Positions 17,197 to 26,972 of a DNA stretch of 46,862 bases are shown in pieces (within the stretch, counting starts at the first letter, position 1; each line of letters opens with the position of its first letter). This stretch comes from Acidimicrobiia bacterium (GTDB lineage Bacteria > Actinomycetota > Acidimicrobiia > Spongiisociales > JAHEDJ01), in NCBI GenBank assembly GCA_029210695.1, contig JARGFH010000005.1, positions 1 to 46,862 on the forward strand. The letters run 5' to 3'. The notes under the pieces are model-generated. The model was not told the origin of the DNA, did not search any database, and saw only the letters and a program-made list of their open reading frames with translations. Made by a program: the position numbers and the translations under genes.

Positions 17197-18312
17197 ATGA
17201 GTGCACGTACCGACCGCCACGAGCAGTGGCTCACAGAACTGACTGCCCTGCCGACGGTTGCCGGCCATGAGGACCGCGTGGTGGAGTGGATCGAGCGCTG
17301 GGCAGGGCGGCGCAATGATGTTCGGATGACGCGAGACGGCGGCGGCAATGTGATCTTGCGGTCCGGTATCCGCACCCGCAAGACGCCGGTCGTGTTGACC
17401 GCCCACATCGACCATCCCGGGTTCGTGGTCACTGCGGTCGACCGATCACGGCGCGTCGGCGTCGAGTTCCGGGGCGGTGTCCACGCCCCCTACTTCGAAG
17501 ATGCACGGGTCGACCTGTTCGACGCGGACGACCGGGTCCATCGCGGAACGGTGACCGGTTTCGATCACAAGACGTCCACCGGGTCCATCCGGCTGGATCG
17601 AAGGTCGGGCAACCTGGCGCCCGGGGACATTGGACGCTGGGCGTTGTCGTCGAGGTCTCTCGGGGTCCGCAAGGAGCGGTTGTATGCGCCTGCTTGCGAC
17701 GACCTGGCAGGCGTGGCCGCGGTCGTTTCCGCATTCGACACCCTGCGCAAGACCGCCCCGCAGGTGCGAGTGCTGCTCACCCGGGCAGAAGAAGTCGGGT
17801 TCATCGGGGCGATCGCGGCGTGCAAAGCGGGCACGATTCCGGAACAGGCCGACGTAATCGTCGTCGAGAACTCGCGGGCGTTCCCCAGATATCCGGTCGG
17901 GAACGGGCCGGTGGTCCGGGTCGGGGACGCCTCCACCGTCTTTGACCGTGAGCTGACGAACCAGCTGACCCGGCTCGTGCGGTCGTACGCGGAGCAGCAT
18001 GAAGGCTTCCGATGGCAGCGGAAGCTGATGGATGGTGGTTCCTGTGAGGCGACCGCCTTCGGCGCCTACGGCTACCAGGCGAGCTCGTTGAGTTTGCCGC
18101 TCGGCAACTATCACAACATGGTTGACATCGACGGCGTGCTCGCCGGCGGCCGGCCGGCCCGAGTCGACGCCGAGTACGTGTCGCTCGACGACTATCACGG
18201 GCTGGTTGATCTGCTGGTCGAAGTTGCCCCCCGCCTCGGAGAGGCCGGGGAGTCTGTGCTTCAAGAGCGCCTCGACGGCCGGTTCGAGGCAGAACGCGCC
18301 GTCCTCGGCTGA
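17197..18312 (+). CDS. M42-family aminopeptidase-like metallohydrolase
   Basis: This 371-residue protein resembles M42/FrvX (glutamyl aminopeptidase, endoglucanase M) enzymes. Metal-binding segments are visible in order: TAHIDHPGFV near residue 70, ACDDLAGVAA near 170, TRAEEVGFIGA near 195, VVENSRAF near 228 and NYHNMVDID near 305. A small beta-domain (residues about 85-165) is inserted in the catalytic domain, as in the family. The DHPG in place of the usual DEIG may shift metal binding or substrate range. The usual activity is trimming of short peptides in the cytosol by large oligomers. Confidence 0.85.
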   Translation: MSARTDRHEQWLTELTALPTVAGHEDRVVEWIERWAGRRNDVRMTRDGGGNVILRSGIRTRKTPVVLTAHIDHPGFVVTAVDRSRRVGVEFRGGVHAPYFEDARVDLFDADDRVHRGTVTGFDHKTSTGSIRLDRRSGNLAPGDIGRWALSSRSLGVRKERLYAPACDDLAGVAAVVSAFDTLRKTAPQVRVLLTRAEEVGFIGAIAACKAGTIPEQADVIVVENSRAFPRYPVGNGPVVRVGDASTVFDRELTNQLTRLVRSYAEQHEGFRWQRKLMDGGSCEATAFGAYGYQASSLSLPLGNYHNMVDIDGVLAGGRPARVDAEYVSLDDYHGLVDLLVEVAPRLGEAGESVLQERLDGRFEAERAVLG

Positions 18313-18316
18313 CAAC

Positions 18317-18433
18317 CTGGTTTCTCCGCAATACTGTGGTCGCTGGTGGTCCACCGCATTGCGCAGAAACCAGAGGGACTTTTCTCCGCAATACTGTGGT
18401 TGCTGGTGGTCCATTGCATTGCGGAGAAACCAG
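18317..18433 (+). repeat. Paired hairpin repeats upstream of ABC ATPase
   Basis: There are two about 55-nt hairpins. Copy 1 (18317-18373) has arms CTGGTTTCTCCGCAAT and ATTGCGCAGAAACCAG, with one mismatch. Copy 2 (18380-18433) has perfect 12-bp arms TTTCTCCGCAAT and ATTGCGGAGAAA. The loops share CTGTGGT(C/T)GCTGGTGGTCCA. The second copy ends about 1 nt before the ABC start codon. Confidence 0.9.
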
Positions 18434-18434
18434 G

Positions 18435-19529
18435 ATGCCTGCGATCGTGTTTGATCGGATCTCGTTGGACCGTGGGGGTGTGTTCGCGCTCAACGGTGTT
18501 TCCCTGGAGATCGAAGACGGTGAGCTGCTCACGGTGGTCGGACCTTCGGGGAGCGGGAAGACCGCCTTGCTCCGTATCATCGCCGGACTGGAGCAGCCCA
18601 CCGGCGGGCGATTGCTGTTCGACGGAACCGACATGATCGGGGTGGAACCTCTCAATCGTGACGTGGCGATGGTCTTCCAGGAGCATGCGCTGTACTCGCA
18701 CAAGACCGCGGAAGCCAACCTTGCCTTCCCCCTCGAGGTCCACCATGTCCACGAACCGGAACGGACGTCGCGGGTAGCGAAGATGGCGACGGCAATGCGC
18801 CTGGCGCGGATCCTCGACCGCCTGCCCAGGACCCTGTCGGTCGGCCAGCGGAACGCGGTGGCGACCGGACGGGCGCTGGTCAGGGACCCGGCCATCCTCT
18901 TGCTCGACGAGCCGCTCTCCAACTTCGACGCCCGGGGCCGTTTGCATGCCCGGGTCGAGATCCGGCAGCGGCACGATCAGTCCGGGGCGACAACGGTCTA
19001 CGCCACCAACGATCAGGCAGAGGCCATGGCCCTCGGCGATCGCGTCGTCGTGTTGAACCGCGGAATGGTGCAGCAGATCGGTCCACCGGAACTCATCTAC
19101 GGGGCGCCGGCCAACCTGTTCGTCGCCCGGTTTGTCGGGACACCACCGATGAACGCGATGACCGGCCTCTTCGAGGCCGCCTACCCCGACTTCCGGTGGA
19201 CTTCCGGCGACGACCGTCTCGTGATCCCCACCCGGTTGGTCGAGTCCCGCCCCCGACTGCGCGAGTTCACGGGACGCCGGGTAGTGATCGGGATACGCTC
19301 ACAGCACCTCCATCCGACGGTCGCCGCGCCTTCCGGCACGTGGCTGCGCGGCACCTGCTTGGGGATCGAGGACCACGGCAGCGACCGGTTCGCCTATATC
19401 GAACTCGGCAGCGGTCAAATGGTTGCGAGAATCGGTGAGCAGGTGCTTGGCATCGGGACCCCAACCGAACTGACGGTCGACTTCGAACACCTCCACTTCT
19501 TCGACCCTGAGACCGGGGCGGCGGTCTAG
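18435..19529 (+). CDS. Orphan sugar-type ABC transporter ATPase with altered H-loop
   Basis: This 364-residue protein resembles MalK/UgpC. The nucleotide-binding domain has Walker A GPSGSGKT (36-43), Q-loop MVFQEHALY, signature LSVGQ (134-138, usually LSGGQ), Walker B ILLLDEP, and SNFDA for the D-loop. The switch His of the usual THDQ is Asn192 (YATNDQ), a change expected to impair ATP hydrolysis. A C-terminal OB-type regulatory domain (residues about 240-364) is present. No permease or binding protein is nearby. Both flanks carry paired hairpin repeats, and the start codon follows one directly with no clear Shine-Dalgarno. It may work as a shared ATPase, a regulator, or be decaying. Confidence 0.88.
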   Translation: MPAIVFDRISLDRGGVFALNGVSLEIEDGELLTVVGPSGSGKTALLRIIAGLEQPTGGRLLFDGTDMIGVEPLNRDVAMVFQEHALYSHKTAEANLAFPLEVHHVHEPERTSRVAKMATAMRLARILDRLPRTLSVGQRNAVATGRALVRDPAILLLDEPLSNFDARGRLHARVEIRQRHDQSGATTVYATNDQAEAMALGDRVVVLNRGMVQQIGPPELIYGAPANLFVARFVGTPPMNAMTGLFEAAYPDFRWTSGDDRLVIPTRLVESRPRLREFTGRRVVIGIRSQHLHPTVAAPSGTWLRGTCLGIEDHGSDRFAYIELGSGQMVARIGEQVLGIGTPTELTVDFEHLHFFDPETGAAV

Positions 19530-19532
19530 ACC

Positions 19533-19650
19533 CAGTTTTCTGCGCAATGCTGTGGTCGCTGGTGGTCCATTGCATTGCGGAGAAACCAGAAGGATTTTTC
19601 TCGGCAATGCTGTGGCGCGTGGCAATACATTGCATTGCCGAGAAAACTGG
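19533..19650 (+). repeat. Paired hairpin repeats downstream of ABC ATPase
   Basis: Copy 3 (19533-19589) has arms CAGTTTTCTGCGCAATGC and GCATTGCGGAGAAACCAG with mismatches. Copy 4 (19596-19646) has a perfect 15-bp stem TTTTCTCGGCAATGC / GCATTGCCGAGAAAA. The pair C-G of copy 2 has become G-C in copy 4, a compensatory change. The pair begins 3 nt after the ABC stop. Confidence 0.9.
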
Positions 19651-19693
19651 GGAGTTGTGACTTTTGGCCCGCACAACTCGGCCGGCGTCGACC

Positions 19694-19723
19694 TACGCTG
19701 GAACGTAACTGTCAACAGGAGGA
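19694..19723 (+). promoter_or_regulatory. fumC promoter element and ribosome binding site
   Basis: A TACGCT hexamer (19694-19699) is followed by AGGAGGA (19717-19723), 6 nt before the GTG at 19730. This gene has a leader and a strong Shine-Dalgarno, unlike the leaderless neighbours. Confidence 0.5.
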
Positions 19724-19729
19724 ACGGGC

Positions 19730-21121
19730 GTGGAATATCGCACCGAACGTGACTCGATGGGCGAGGTCCAGGTACCGATCAACGCCCTCTACGGAGCTTC
19801 GACGCAACGAGCAGTAGACAACTTCCCGATCTCGGGCTTGACCGTTGGGCGGCGCCTGATCTGGGCATTCGGGCTGATGAAAGGGGCCGTTGCGGCCGTC
19901 TCAGGGCCGGACGGGCACGTCGACGTCGCCACCGCCAAGGCGATCGAGGCGGCGGCCGAACAGGTGATGTCGGGCGTGCTCGACGACCAGTTCCCGGTGG
20001 ACGTGTTCCAGACCGGTTCCGGCACCTCGACGAATACGAACGCCAACGAGGTCATCGCCACCAAAGCATCCGAGATCCTGGGCGGCGAGGCCGGATCCAA
20101 ACTGGTCCACCCGAACGACCATGTGAACTTCGGCCAGTCGTCGAACGATACGTTCCCGACGGCGATGCACCTCGCCGCCGTCGAGGCGCTTCGCACGGGT
20201 CTCCTGCCTTCCCTCGATCGGCTGGCCACCTCGCTCGAAGCCAAGGCCGTCGAGTTCGCCGAGGTAGTGAAGTCGGGCCGCACCCACCTGATGGATGCGG
20301 TGCCGGTCACCCTCGGCCAGGAGTTCTCCGGGTGGGCCGCCCAGATGCGCAAGGCGGCCGAGCGGGTCGAAAAGGTGCTGCCGGAACTCGCCGAACTGCC
20401 TCTCGGCGGGACGGCCGTCGGCACCGGCATCAACTGCCCGGAGGGATTCGCCGGCAAAGTGATCGCGGTTATGGCGGAGAAGACGGGTTTTCCGTTCGTC
20501 GAGGCCGCCAACCACTTCGAAGCACAAGCTGCCAAGGATGCCGTGGTCAATACCTCGGGCGTACTCAAGACGATCGCCCAGTCGCTGTTCAAGGTGGTCA
20601 ACGACCTGCGCTGGTTGTCTTCCGGTCCCGTGACCGGCATTGCGGAGATCAAGCTTCCGGCTTTGCAGCCCGGATCGTCGATCATGCCGGCCAAGGTCAA
20701 TCCGGTCATCCCGGAAGCGGCGATGATGGTCGCCGCCCAGGTGATCGGTAACGATGTGGCCATCACGTGGGGCGGCGCCAACGGCAACTTCGAATTGAAC
20801 GTGATGATGCCGGTGATGGCCCGCAACCTGCTCGAGTCGATCGATCTGCTGGCGGCGGTGACGGGTGTGCTGGCGGAGAAGTGCATCGACGGCATCGAAG
20901 CCGACGCAGCCCGCGCCCAGATGCTCCTCGAGAAGAACGTGATCGTGGTCACGGCCCTCAACCCCCATATCGGGTACGACAACGGCTCGGCGGCGGCCAA
21001 GGAAGCCTTCGCCACCGGCCGGACGGTCCGGGAGGTCGTGCTCGAGAAGGGCCTGATGTCTGAGGAGGACCTCGACGCAGCCCTCGATCTCAAGAAGATG
21101 ACGCAGGGCGGCGTCCACTGA
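19730..21121 (+). CDS. fumC: Fumarate hydratase, class II
   Basis: This 463-residue homotetrameric, Fe-S-independent TCA cycle enzyme interconverts fumarate and malate. Visible motifs are MGEVQVP near the N-terminus, FQTGSGTSTNTNANEV, HPNDHVNFGQSSNDTFPTAMH with the active-site His, SGRTHLMDAVP, and the superfamily signature GSSIMPAKVNPV near residue 320. The HIGYDNGSAAAKEA segment distinguishes it from aspartase. The length is normal. GTG start with a strong Shine-Dalgarno; a hairpin terminator follows. Confidence 0.96.
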   Translation: MEYRTERDSMGEVQVPINALYGASTQRAVDNFPISGLTVGRRLIWAFGLMKGAVAAVSGPDGHVDVATAKAIEAAAEQVMSGVLDDQFPVDVFQTGSGTSTNTNANEVIATKASEILGGEAGSKLVHPNDHVNFGQSSNDTFPTAMHLAAVEALRTGLLPSLDRLATSLEAKAVEFAEVVKSGRTHLMDAVPVTLGQEFSGWAAQMRKAAERVEKVLPELAELPLGGTAVGTGINCPEGFAGKVIAVMAEKTGFPFVEAANHFEAQAAKDAVVNTSGVLKTIAQSLFKVVNDLRWLSSGPVTGIAEIKLPALQPGSSIMPAKVNPVIPEAAMMVAAQVIGNDVAITWGGANGNFELNVMMPVMARNLLESIDLLAAVTGVLAEKCIDGIEADAARAQMLLEKNVIVVTALNPHIGYDNGSAAAKEAFATGRTVREVVLEKGLMSEEDLDAALDLKKMTQGGVH

Positions 21122-21146
21122 GCTGAAACCCGGCGGAAGGGGCCCT

Positions 21147-21174
21147 GAGGTCCGGCGTTCCGGCGCCGGACCTC
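21147..21174 (+). terminator. Hairpin terminator after fumC
   Basis: GAGGTCCGGCG-TTCCGG-CGCCGGACCTC, a perfect 11-bp stem with a 6-nt loop, 25 nt after the stop; no long T tract. Confidence 0.65.
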
Positions 21175-21226
21175 TCGTTGTCCGGCCTTGCCAACGCCGA
21201 TGAGCGATTCGCCCCGGTCCGTCGCG

Positions 21227-21232
21227 TAGGCT
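21227..21232 (+). promoter_or_regulatory. -10-like hexamer of SMP-30-like gene
   Basis: TAGGCT, 6 nt before the ATG at 21239. Confidence 0.45.
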
Positions 21233-21238
21233 CATCGC

Positions 21239-22219
21239 ATGCCATCCATCGCACCCGTCAAGTGGAACCCGCCGCCCCGCACGCCGTTCGAGGGGGCTTT
21301 CGCCACCAACGACAAACTGGCCCAAGTCGAGTTGTGGCCGACCCCGGCCGCCGGGCCTGAAGATATCGCCTTCGATTCGGCCGGCAACGTCTACACCGGG
21401 ACCGTCGACGGGTCCGTGCTGCGGTTCGCCTCAGGCGGTGGTGAGCCGCACCTGCTCTTCAACACCGGGGGCCGCCCGCTCGGTCTCGAGATGGATGCCG
21501 ACGACCGGCTGATCGTCTGCGACGCCTACAAAGGACTGCTGCGCTGGTCGGGCGGGGATCCCGAAGTCCTGGTCGATTCGTACGAGGGTGAGCGGTTCCT
21601 CTTCACGAACAACGCCACGATCGGCTCCGACGGGACGATCTACTTCACGGTGACGAGCAGGCGATTTGACCTCGCCAGCTACAAACTCGACCTCATGGAG
21701 CATTCGGGCACCGGCCGTCTCTTCGCCTACCGGCCGGACGGCCACGTCGAACAGCTTCTCGACGGCCTCCAGTTCGCCAACGGTGTGGCCCTCCCCACCG
21801 ACGAGTCGTACCTGGTGTTCGCAGAGACCGGCCTCTACCGGATGAGCAAACTCTGGCTGACCGGCGAGCGGAAGGGCCACACCGAGGTGCTCATCGACAA
21901 CCTGCCGGGGTTTCCCGACAATCTCACCCACCACGACGGTGTGTTCTGGGTGGCCATTGTGAGCCCGCGCGACAAGGTGGTGGACCTGCTGGCTCGCAGT
22001 CCGCTCATGGCGAAGCTGGCCGCCCGGCTGCCCGACTCATTGCAGCCGGCGCCCAGCCGCCATGCAGCCGTGTTCGGCGTCGACGAGGCGGGCCGGGTGG
22101 TTCACAATCTCCAGGACCCGGACGGCCGGTACGCCGTGATCACCACGGCGCGGGTGCACGGTGGCCATCTCTACCTGAGCAGCTTGCACGATTCGGCCAT
22201 CGCCAGGCTCGAACTCTGA
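21239..22219 (+). CDS. SMP-30/strictosidine-synthase-like beta-propeller protein
   Basis: This 326-residue six-bladed propeller resembles the strictosidine synthase branch of SMP-30/gluconolactonase. It has GPEDIAFDSAGNVYTGTVDGSVLRF near residue 40, LGLEMDADDRLIVCDAYKGLL, the FTNNATIGSDGTIYFT segment near 120, FANGVALPTDESYLVFAETG, and PGFPDNLTHHDGVFWVAI. The buried acidic and Asn residues would hold a catalytic Ca2+. It has no signal peptide. Lactonase or related hydrolase activity is the family expectation; the substrate is unknown. Confidence 0.87.
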   Translation: MPSIAPVKWNPPPRTPFEGAFATNDKLAQVELWPTPAAGPEDIAFDSAGNVYTGTVDGSVLRFASGGGEPHLLFNTGGRPLGLEMDADDRLIVCDAYKGLLRWSGGDPEVLVDSYEGERFLFTNNATIGSDGTIYFTVTSRRFDLASYKLDLMEHSGTGRLFAYRPDGHVEQLLDGLQFANGVALPTDESYLVFAETGLYRMSKLWLTGERKGHTEVLIDNLPGFPDNLTHHDGVFWVAIVSPRDKVVDLLARSPLMAKLAARLPDSLQPAPSRHAAVFGVDEAGRVVHNLQDPDGRYAVITTARVHGGHLYLSSLHDSAIARLEL

Positions 22220-22367
22220 CGGCAGACAAAGCCTCGATCTTCCAACGTTTCGCCGCCGGGCTTCATGCAGTACGATCTGCCGTTCCGGGCTCGAAGCACA
22301 ACGCCGGTTCGTGGCGTGGTGTTGAGCGCCGGGTCGCACGCCGGGATTCCGACGGAGTGAGGTTGAC

Positions 22368-25300
22368 ATGCAGACGAGCCAAACGAGACAGGCGGGCCTC
22401 TACGACCCGGCGCTCGACCATGACTCCTGCGGCATCGGCTTCGTGGCCGACATCAAAGGGCGTCCAAGCCATCAGATCGTTCAGCAGGGTCTGACCGTCC
22501 TCACCAACCTGACCCATCGGGGAGCGGTGGGCGCCGATCCGCTGGCCGGTGACGGCGCCGGCATGCTGCTCCAGATCTGCGACCCGTTCTTCAGAGCGGA
22601 AGCCGAAGCCCTCGGCATCGACCTGCCGCCGGCCGGACGGTACGGCGTCGGCATGGTGTTCCTGCCCAGAGACGATGCAGACCGGGTGGTCTGCGAAGGC
22701 GCAATGACAGAAAGCATCGTCAAGGAAGGCCTCACGTTGCTGGGATGGCGCGATGTGCCGGTCGACCCGTCCTGCCTGGGAGACAGCGTCAAACCGATCG
22801 AGCCGGTCATCCGCCAGGTCTTCGTCGGATGGGGAGACCATACCGACGACATCGACGCGTTCGAACGCAAGTTGTTCGTTGTGCGCAAGCAGACCCACCA
22901 CATAGTCAGAAGCCGTGCGCCGCATGCGGTCGAACGTGACGAGTACTACATCCCGTCGTTGTCGGCGCGCACCATCACCTACAAGGGGATGATGCTCGCC
23001 AAGAACCTGTCGGTGTACTACCTGGATCTCGCCGATGAGCGGATGGCGTCGGCGCTCGCCTTGATCCACCAGCGTTTCTCGACGAACACGTTCCCGAGCT
23101 GGAAGCTCGCCCAACCGTTCCGCTACCTGTGCCACAACGGCGAGATCAACACATTGCGCGGGAACGTCAACTGGATGCGGGCCCGCCGGCAAAACATGTC
23201 GTCGGAGCTCCTCGGGGAAGATCTCGACAAGCTGTGGCCCCTGATAGGAGACAACGTTTCAGACTCGGCGACCTTCGACAACGCCCTCGAACTGCTGGTG
23301 GCCGGCGGCTACTCGCTCGCCCACGCGATGATGCTGATGATTCCCGAGGCCTGGGCGGACAACCCCCTGATGGATGCGGAGCGCAAGGCTTTCTATGAGT
23401 ACCACGCCGCCCTGATGGAGCCGTGGGACGGCCCCGCCGCCGTCGCCTTCACCGACGGACGCCAGATCGGCGCAACGCTCGACCGCAACGGATTGCGGCC
23501 GGCCAGGTACTTCATCACCGACGACGACCTGGTGGTGATGGCTTCCGAGATGGGTGTGCTCGACATCCCGGAAGAGAAGATCGTGAAGAAATGGCGCCTC
23601 CAGCCCGGCAAGATGCTGCTGCTCGACCTCGAACAAGGCCGCATCATCGGTGACACTGAATTGAAATCCGGCCTGACCGGAGCGAAGCCCTACCAGCGCT
23701 GGCTCGATGAAACTCAGATTCGGCTCAGCGAGCTTCCCAGTGAAGTGGCCTCGATGAAACCGGACGCCAGGACTCTACGCCAGGCCCACCGAGCCTTCGG
23801 ATACACCAGCGAGGACCTCGAGTTCTTCTTGAAACCGATGGCCGCCTTCGGTCAGGAACCGCTCGGATCGATGGGCCGGGACACCCCTCCGGCGGTGCTC
23901 TCTGATCGCCCGAAGCTGCTCTACGACTACTTCAAGCAGAACTTCGCCCAGGTGACGAACCCGCCGATCGATTCGATCCGGGAGGAGACGGTGATGTCAC
24001 TCGTCTCCCTGATCGGCCCGCGCCCCAACCTGCTCGACCTCAACACAGGTGGCAACCACACCCGGCTCGAAGTTGAGCACCCGATCCTGACCAACGTCGA
24101 CCTCGAGCGGATCCGACGCATCGAGAACCACGTTGACGACGCCTTCAGGACCCAGCGGCTCAGCATCTGCTACTCGGCGGATCTGGGGGCCGGTGGAATG
24201 CAGGCAGCGCTCGACCGTCTCTGCGCCAGAGCCACCGAAGGGGTGCGCGAGGGCTACAACCTGTTGATCCTCTCCGATCGCTGCGTCGATGCGGCCCGGG
24301 TGGGGATCCCGGCATTGCTGGCCACGTCGGCCGTCCACCACCATCTGATCAGGGAAGGGCTGCGCACCGAGGTCGGGATCGTGGTCGAGACGGCCGAGGC
24401 ACGGCGGGTCCACGACTTCTGTCTGCTGGCCGGATACGGCGCCGAGGCGATCAACCCGTACCTGGCATTCGACAGTATCACCGCCATGGTCGACGAACTG
24501 CCGGTCAAGACGACCGTGCGAGAAGCCCACGAGCGTTACATCAAGGCCGTGACCAAGGGCATGCTCAAGGTCATGTCCAAGATGGGCATTTCCACCTTCC
24601 AGTCGTATTGTGGCGCCCAGATCTTCGACGCGGTCGGACTGGAGACAGAGTTCGTCGATTGGTACTTCACCGGCACGCAGTCGGTGATCGAAGGCATCGG
24701 CCTGGCCGAGGTGTCGATCGAGACCGTGCGCAGGCACCTGGCCGCCTTCAGCGACTACAACGGCGCCGAACCGGGCCGCGATGTGGGTGGCGATCTCGCC
24801 TTTCGCATCCGGGGCGAGACGCACATCTGGACGCCGGAGACGATCTCGCTGTTGCAACACGCGGTGCGGCACGGAAGTTACGAGAAGTTCAAGCAGTATT
24901 CGGCTGCCGTCGACGATCAGACCGCCAGCCTGAAGAACCTGCGCGGCCTGTTCGACTTCGACGCCGGTGCCGGCCCCGTGCCGCTCGACGAGGTCGAACC
25001 CGCCTCTGACCTCGTCAAGCGATTCGCCACCGGGGCCATGTCGTTCGGGTCGATCTCCTGGGAGGCCCATACCAATCTGGCCGTCGCCATGAATCGCCTG
25101 GGGGCGAAGTCGAATACGGGTGAGGGCGGCGAAGAAGCCAGCCGCTACATCGTCGACGAGAACGGGGATTCGGCCCGGTCGGCCGTCAAGCAGGTGGCCT
25201 CCGGACGCTTCGGGGTCACCACCGAGTACCTGGTCAACGCAGACGACATCCAGATCAAGATGGCGCAAGGCGCCAAGCCGGGGGAGGGGGGCCAGCTTCC

Positions 25301-26972
25301 CGGGCACAAGGTCAACGACTGGATCGCCCGGGTCCGCTTCTCGACCCCGGGGGTCGGTCTCATCTCACCCCCACCGCACCACGACATCTACTCCATCGAA
25401 GATCTCAAGCAACTCATCTACGACCTGAAGAACGTCAACCCGCAGGCGCGGATCAGCGTGAAGCTCGTTTCCGAGGTAGGGGTGGGCACCATCGCCGCCG
25501 GTGTTGCCAAAGCGCACGCCGATCACGTGCTCATCTCGGGCAACGAAGGAGGAACCGGGGCGAGTCCGCTGACCTCGATCATGGATGCCGGATCGCACTG
25601 GGAGATCGGCCTGGCCGACGCACATCAGACCCTGGTGGCCAACGGTCTGCGGGGCCGGATCGCCGTCCAGGCCGACGGGGGGATGCGGACCGGCCGCGAC
25701 GTGGTGGTGGCGGCACTATTGGGCGCCGACGAGGTCGGCTTCGGCACCGCCGCCCTCATTTCGGAGGGGTGCATCATGATGCGCAAGTGCCACCTGAACA
25801 CCTGTCCGGTCGGCGTCGCCACCCAGGATCCGGAGTTGCGCGCCCTGTTCCCGGGTCAGCCGGAACATGTCGTCAACTTCTTCATGTTCATCGCCGAGGA
25901 GACCAGGGAATTGATGGCCCAACTCGGCTTCCGGACCTTCGGGGAGATGATCGGGCGGAGTGATCGACTCCATATGCGAGCCGCCCTCGATCATTGGAAG
26001 GCACAGGGCCTCGACTTCCGCAGGATTCTCCATCGACCGGCCGCCGGGCCGGGGGTGGCGATCAGCAACACGGAACGCCAGGACCATGGACTCGACGAGG
26101 CACTCGACAACCGGTTGATCGAGGCGGCGCGGGCCGCACTCGAGGATGGAACTCCCGTGGAGATCGACCTGCCGATCTCTAACAAGAACCGGACGGTCGG
26201 CGCCATGCTGTCCGGTGAGGTGGCGAGCCGGTACGGTCACAGCGGCCTGGCCGACAACACCATTCATGTGAACCTGTGCGGCACGGCGGGCCAGAGCTTC
26301 GGGGCCTGGCTCGCCCACGGGGTCACCCTCGAACTCGAGGGCGACGCCAACGATTACGTCGGTAAAGGTCTGTCCGGCGGACGCATCATCATCCAGGCGC
26401 CACCCTACGGGCCGATCATCCCGCGTGAGAACGTGATCATCGGCAACACCGCCCTGTACGGGGCGATCACCGGCGAGGTCTACCTCAACGGAGGAGCGGG
26501 TGAGCGGTTCGCCGTCCGCAACTCCGGGGCCGTGGCGGTGGTCGAGGGTGTCGGTGATCACGGATGCGAGTACATGACCGGGGGATGTGTCGTCGTGCTC
26601 GGCAAGGCCGGGCGCAACTTCGCGGCCGGGATGAGCGGCGGCATCGCCTACGTGATCGACGATATCGGCGACTTCGAGCAACGCTGCAATCCATCGATGG
26701 TGGAACTCGAATCGATCAACGTCGACGAACGGGCACCGGCCGGTGTATCCGATCGGCCGACGGTCGACGAGTTGATGGCCGACCCGACCAGGTTCGACGT
26801 GTGGCGGCTGCGGACACTCCTCGAGCGTCATGCCACCTACGCCGAGAGTTCCCGGGCCAGGGAGATTCTCGACAATTTCAACGATTTCGTGCCCCGTATC
26901 GTGAAGGTGATGCCGACCGAATACCGGCGGGCACTCGAGCAGCGGACCGCCCTTGGGGTGGCGGGTTCCTGA
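22368..26972 (+). CDS. gltB: Glutamate synthase (NADPH) large subunit
   Basis: This 1534-residue enzyme has full length for the family. The N-terminal class II glutamine amidotransferase has the nucleophile Cys21 ([15 protein letters not shown]). A central domain follows, then the FMN-binding synthase barrel ([51 protein letters not shown]). The Cys cluster [11 protein letters not shown], with Cys from IMMRKC, binds the 3Fe-4S centre. A C-terminal beta-helix GXGXG domain closes the protein. It makes glutamate from glutamine and 2-oxoglutarate with GltD. GAGTGAGG precedes the start. The stop overlaps the gltD start (TGATG). Confidence 0.98.
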   Translation: MQTSQTRQAGLYDPALDHDSCGIGFVADIKGRPSHQIVQQGLTVLTNLTHRGAVGADPLAGDGAGMLLQICDPFFRAEAEALGIDLPPAGRYGVGMVFLPRDDADRVVCEGAMTESIVKEGLTLLGWRDVPVDPSCLGDSVKPIEPVIRQVFVGWGDHTDDIDAFERKLFVVRKQTHHIVRSRAPHAVERDEYYIPSLSARTITYKGMMLAKNLSVYYLDLADERMASALALIHQRFSTNTFPSWKLAQPFRYLCHNGEINTLRGNVNWMRARRQNMSSELLGEDLDKLWPLIGDNVSDSATFDNALELLVAGGYSLAHAMMLMIPEAWADNPLMDAERKAFYEYHAALMEPWDGPAAVAFTDGRQIGATLDRNGLRPARYFITDDDLVVMASEMGVLDIPEEKIVKKWRLQPGKMLLLDLEQGRIIGDTELKSGLTGAKPYQRWLDETQIRLSELPSEVASMKPDARTLRQAHRAFGYTSEDLEFFLKPMAAFGQEPLGSMGRDTPPAVLSDRPKLLYDYFKQNFAQVTNPPIDSIREETVMSLVSLIGPRPNLLDLNTGGNHTRLEVEHPILTNVDLERIRRIENHVDDAFRTQRLSICYSADLGAGGMQAALDRLCARATEGVREGYNLLILSDRCVDAARVGIPALLATSAVHHHLIREGLRTEVGIVVETAEARRVHDFCLLAGYGAEAINPYLAFDSITAMVDELPVKTTVREAHERYIKAVTKGMLKVMSKMGISTFQSYCGAQIFDAVGLETEFVDWYFTGTQSVIEGIGLAEVSIETVRRHLAAFSDYNGAEPGRDVGGDLAFRIRGETHIWTPETISLLQHAVRHGSYEKFKQYSAAVDDQTASLKNLRGLFDFDAGAGPVPLDEVEPASDLVKRFATGAMSFGSISWEAHTNLAVAMNRLGAKSNTGEGGEEASRYIVDENGDSARSAVKQVASGRFGVTTEYLVNADDIQIKMAQGAKPGEGGQLPGHKVNDWIARVRFSTPGVGLISPPPHHDIYSIEDLKQLIYDLKNVNPQARISVKLVSEVGVGTIAAGVAKAHADHVLISGNEGGTGASPLTSIMDAGSHWEIGLADAHQTLVANGLRGRIAVQADGGMRTGRDVVVAALLGADEVGFGTAALISEGCIMMRKCHLNTCPVGVATQDPELRALFPGQPEHVVNFFMFIAEETRELMAQLGFRTFGEMIGRSDRLHMRAALDHWKAQGLDFRRILHRPAAGPGVAISNTERQDHGLDEALDNRLIEAARAALEDGTPVEIDLPISNKNRTVGAMLSGEVASRYGHSGLADNTIHVNLCGTAGQSFGAWLAHGVTLELEGDANDYVGKGLSGGRIIIQAPPYGPIIPRENVIIGNTALYGAITGEVYLNGGAGERFAVRNSGAVAVVEGVGDHGCEYMTGGCVVVLGKAGRNFAAGMSGGIAYVIDDIGDFEQRCNPSMVELESINVDERAPAGVSDRPTVDELMADPTRFDVWRLRTLLERHATYAESSRAREILDNFNDFVPRIVKVMPTEYRRALEQRTALGVAGS

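Noticed and set aside
19789-21325. Long antisense frames over fumC and its neighbours
   Set aside because: Typical shadows of a GC-rich gene; the sense frame is an unambiguous fumarase.
26564-26971. Upstream extension of the gltD frame inside gltB
   Set aside because: The frame is open, but the sequence is the shadow of the gltB C-terminus. Family similarity begins at the ATG overlapping the gltB stop.
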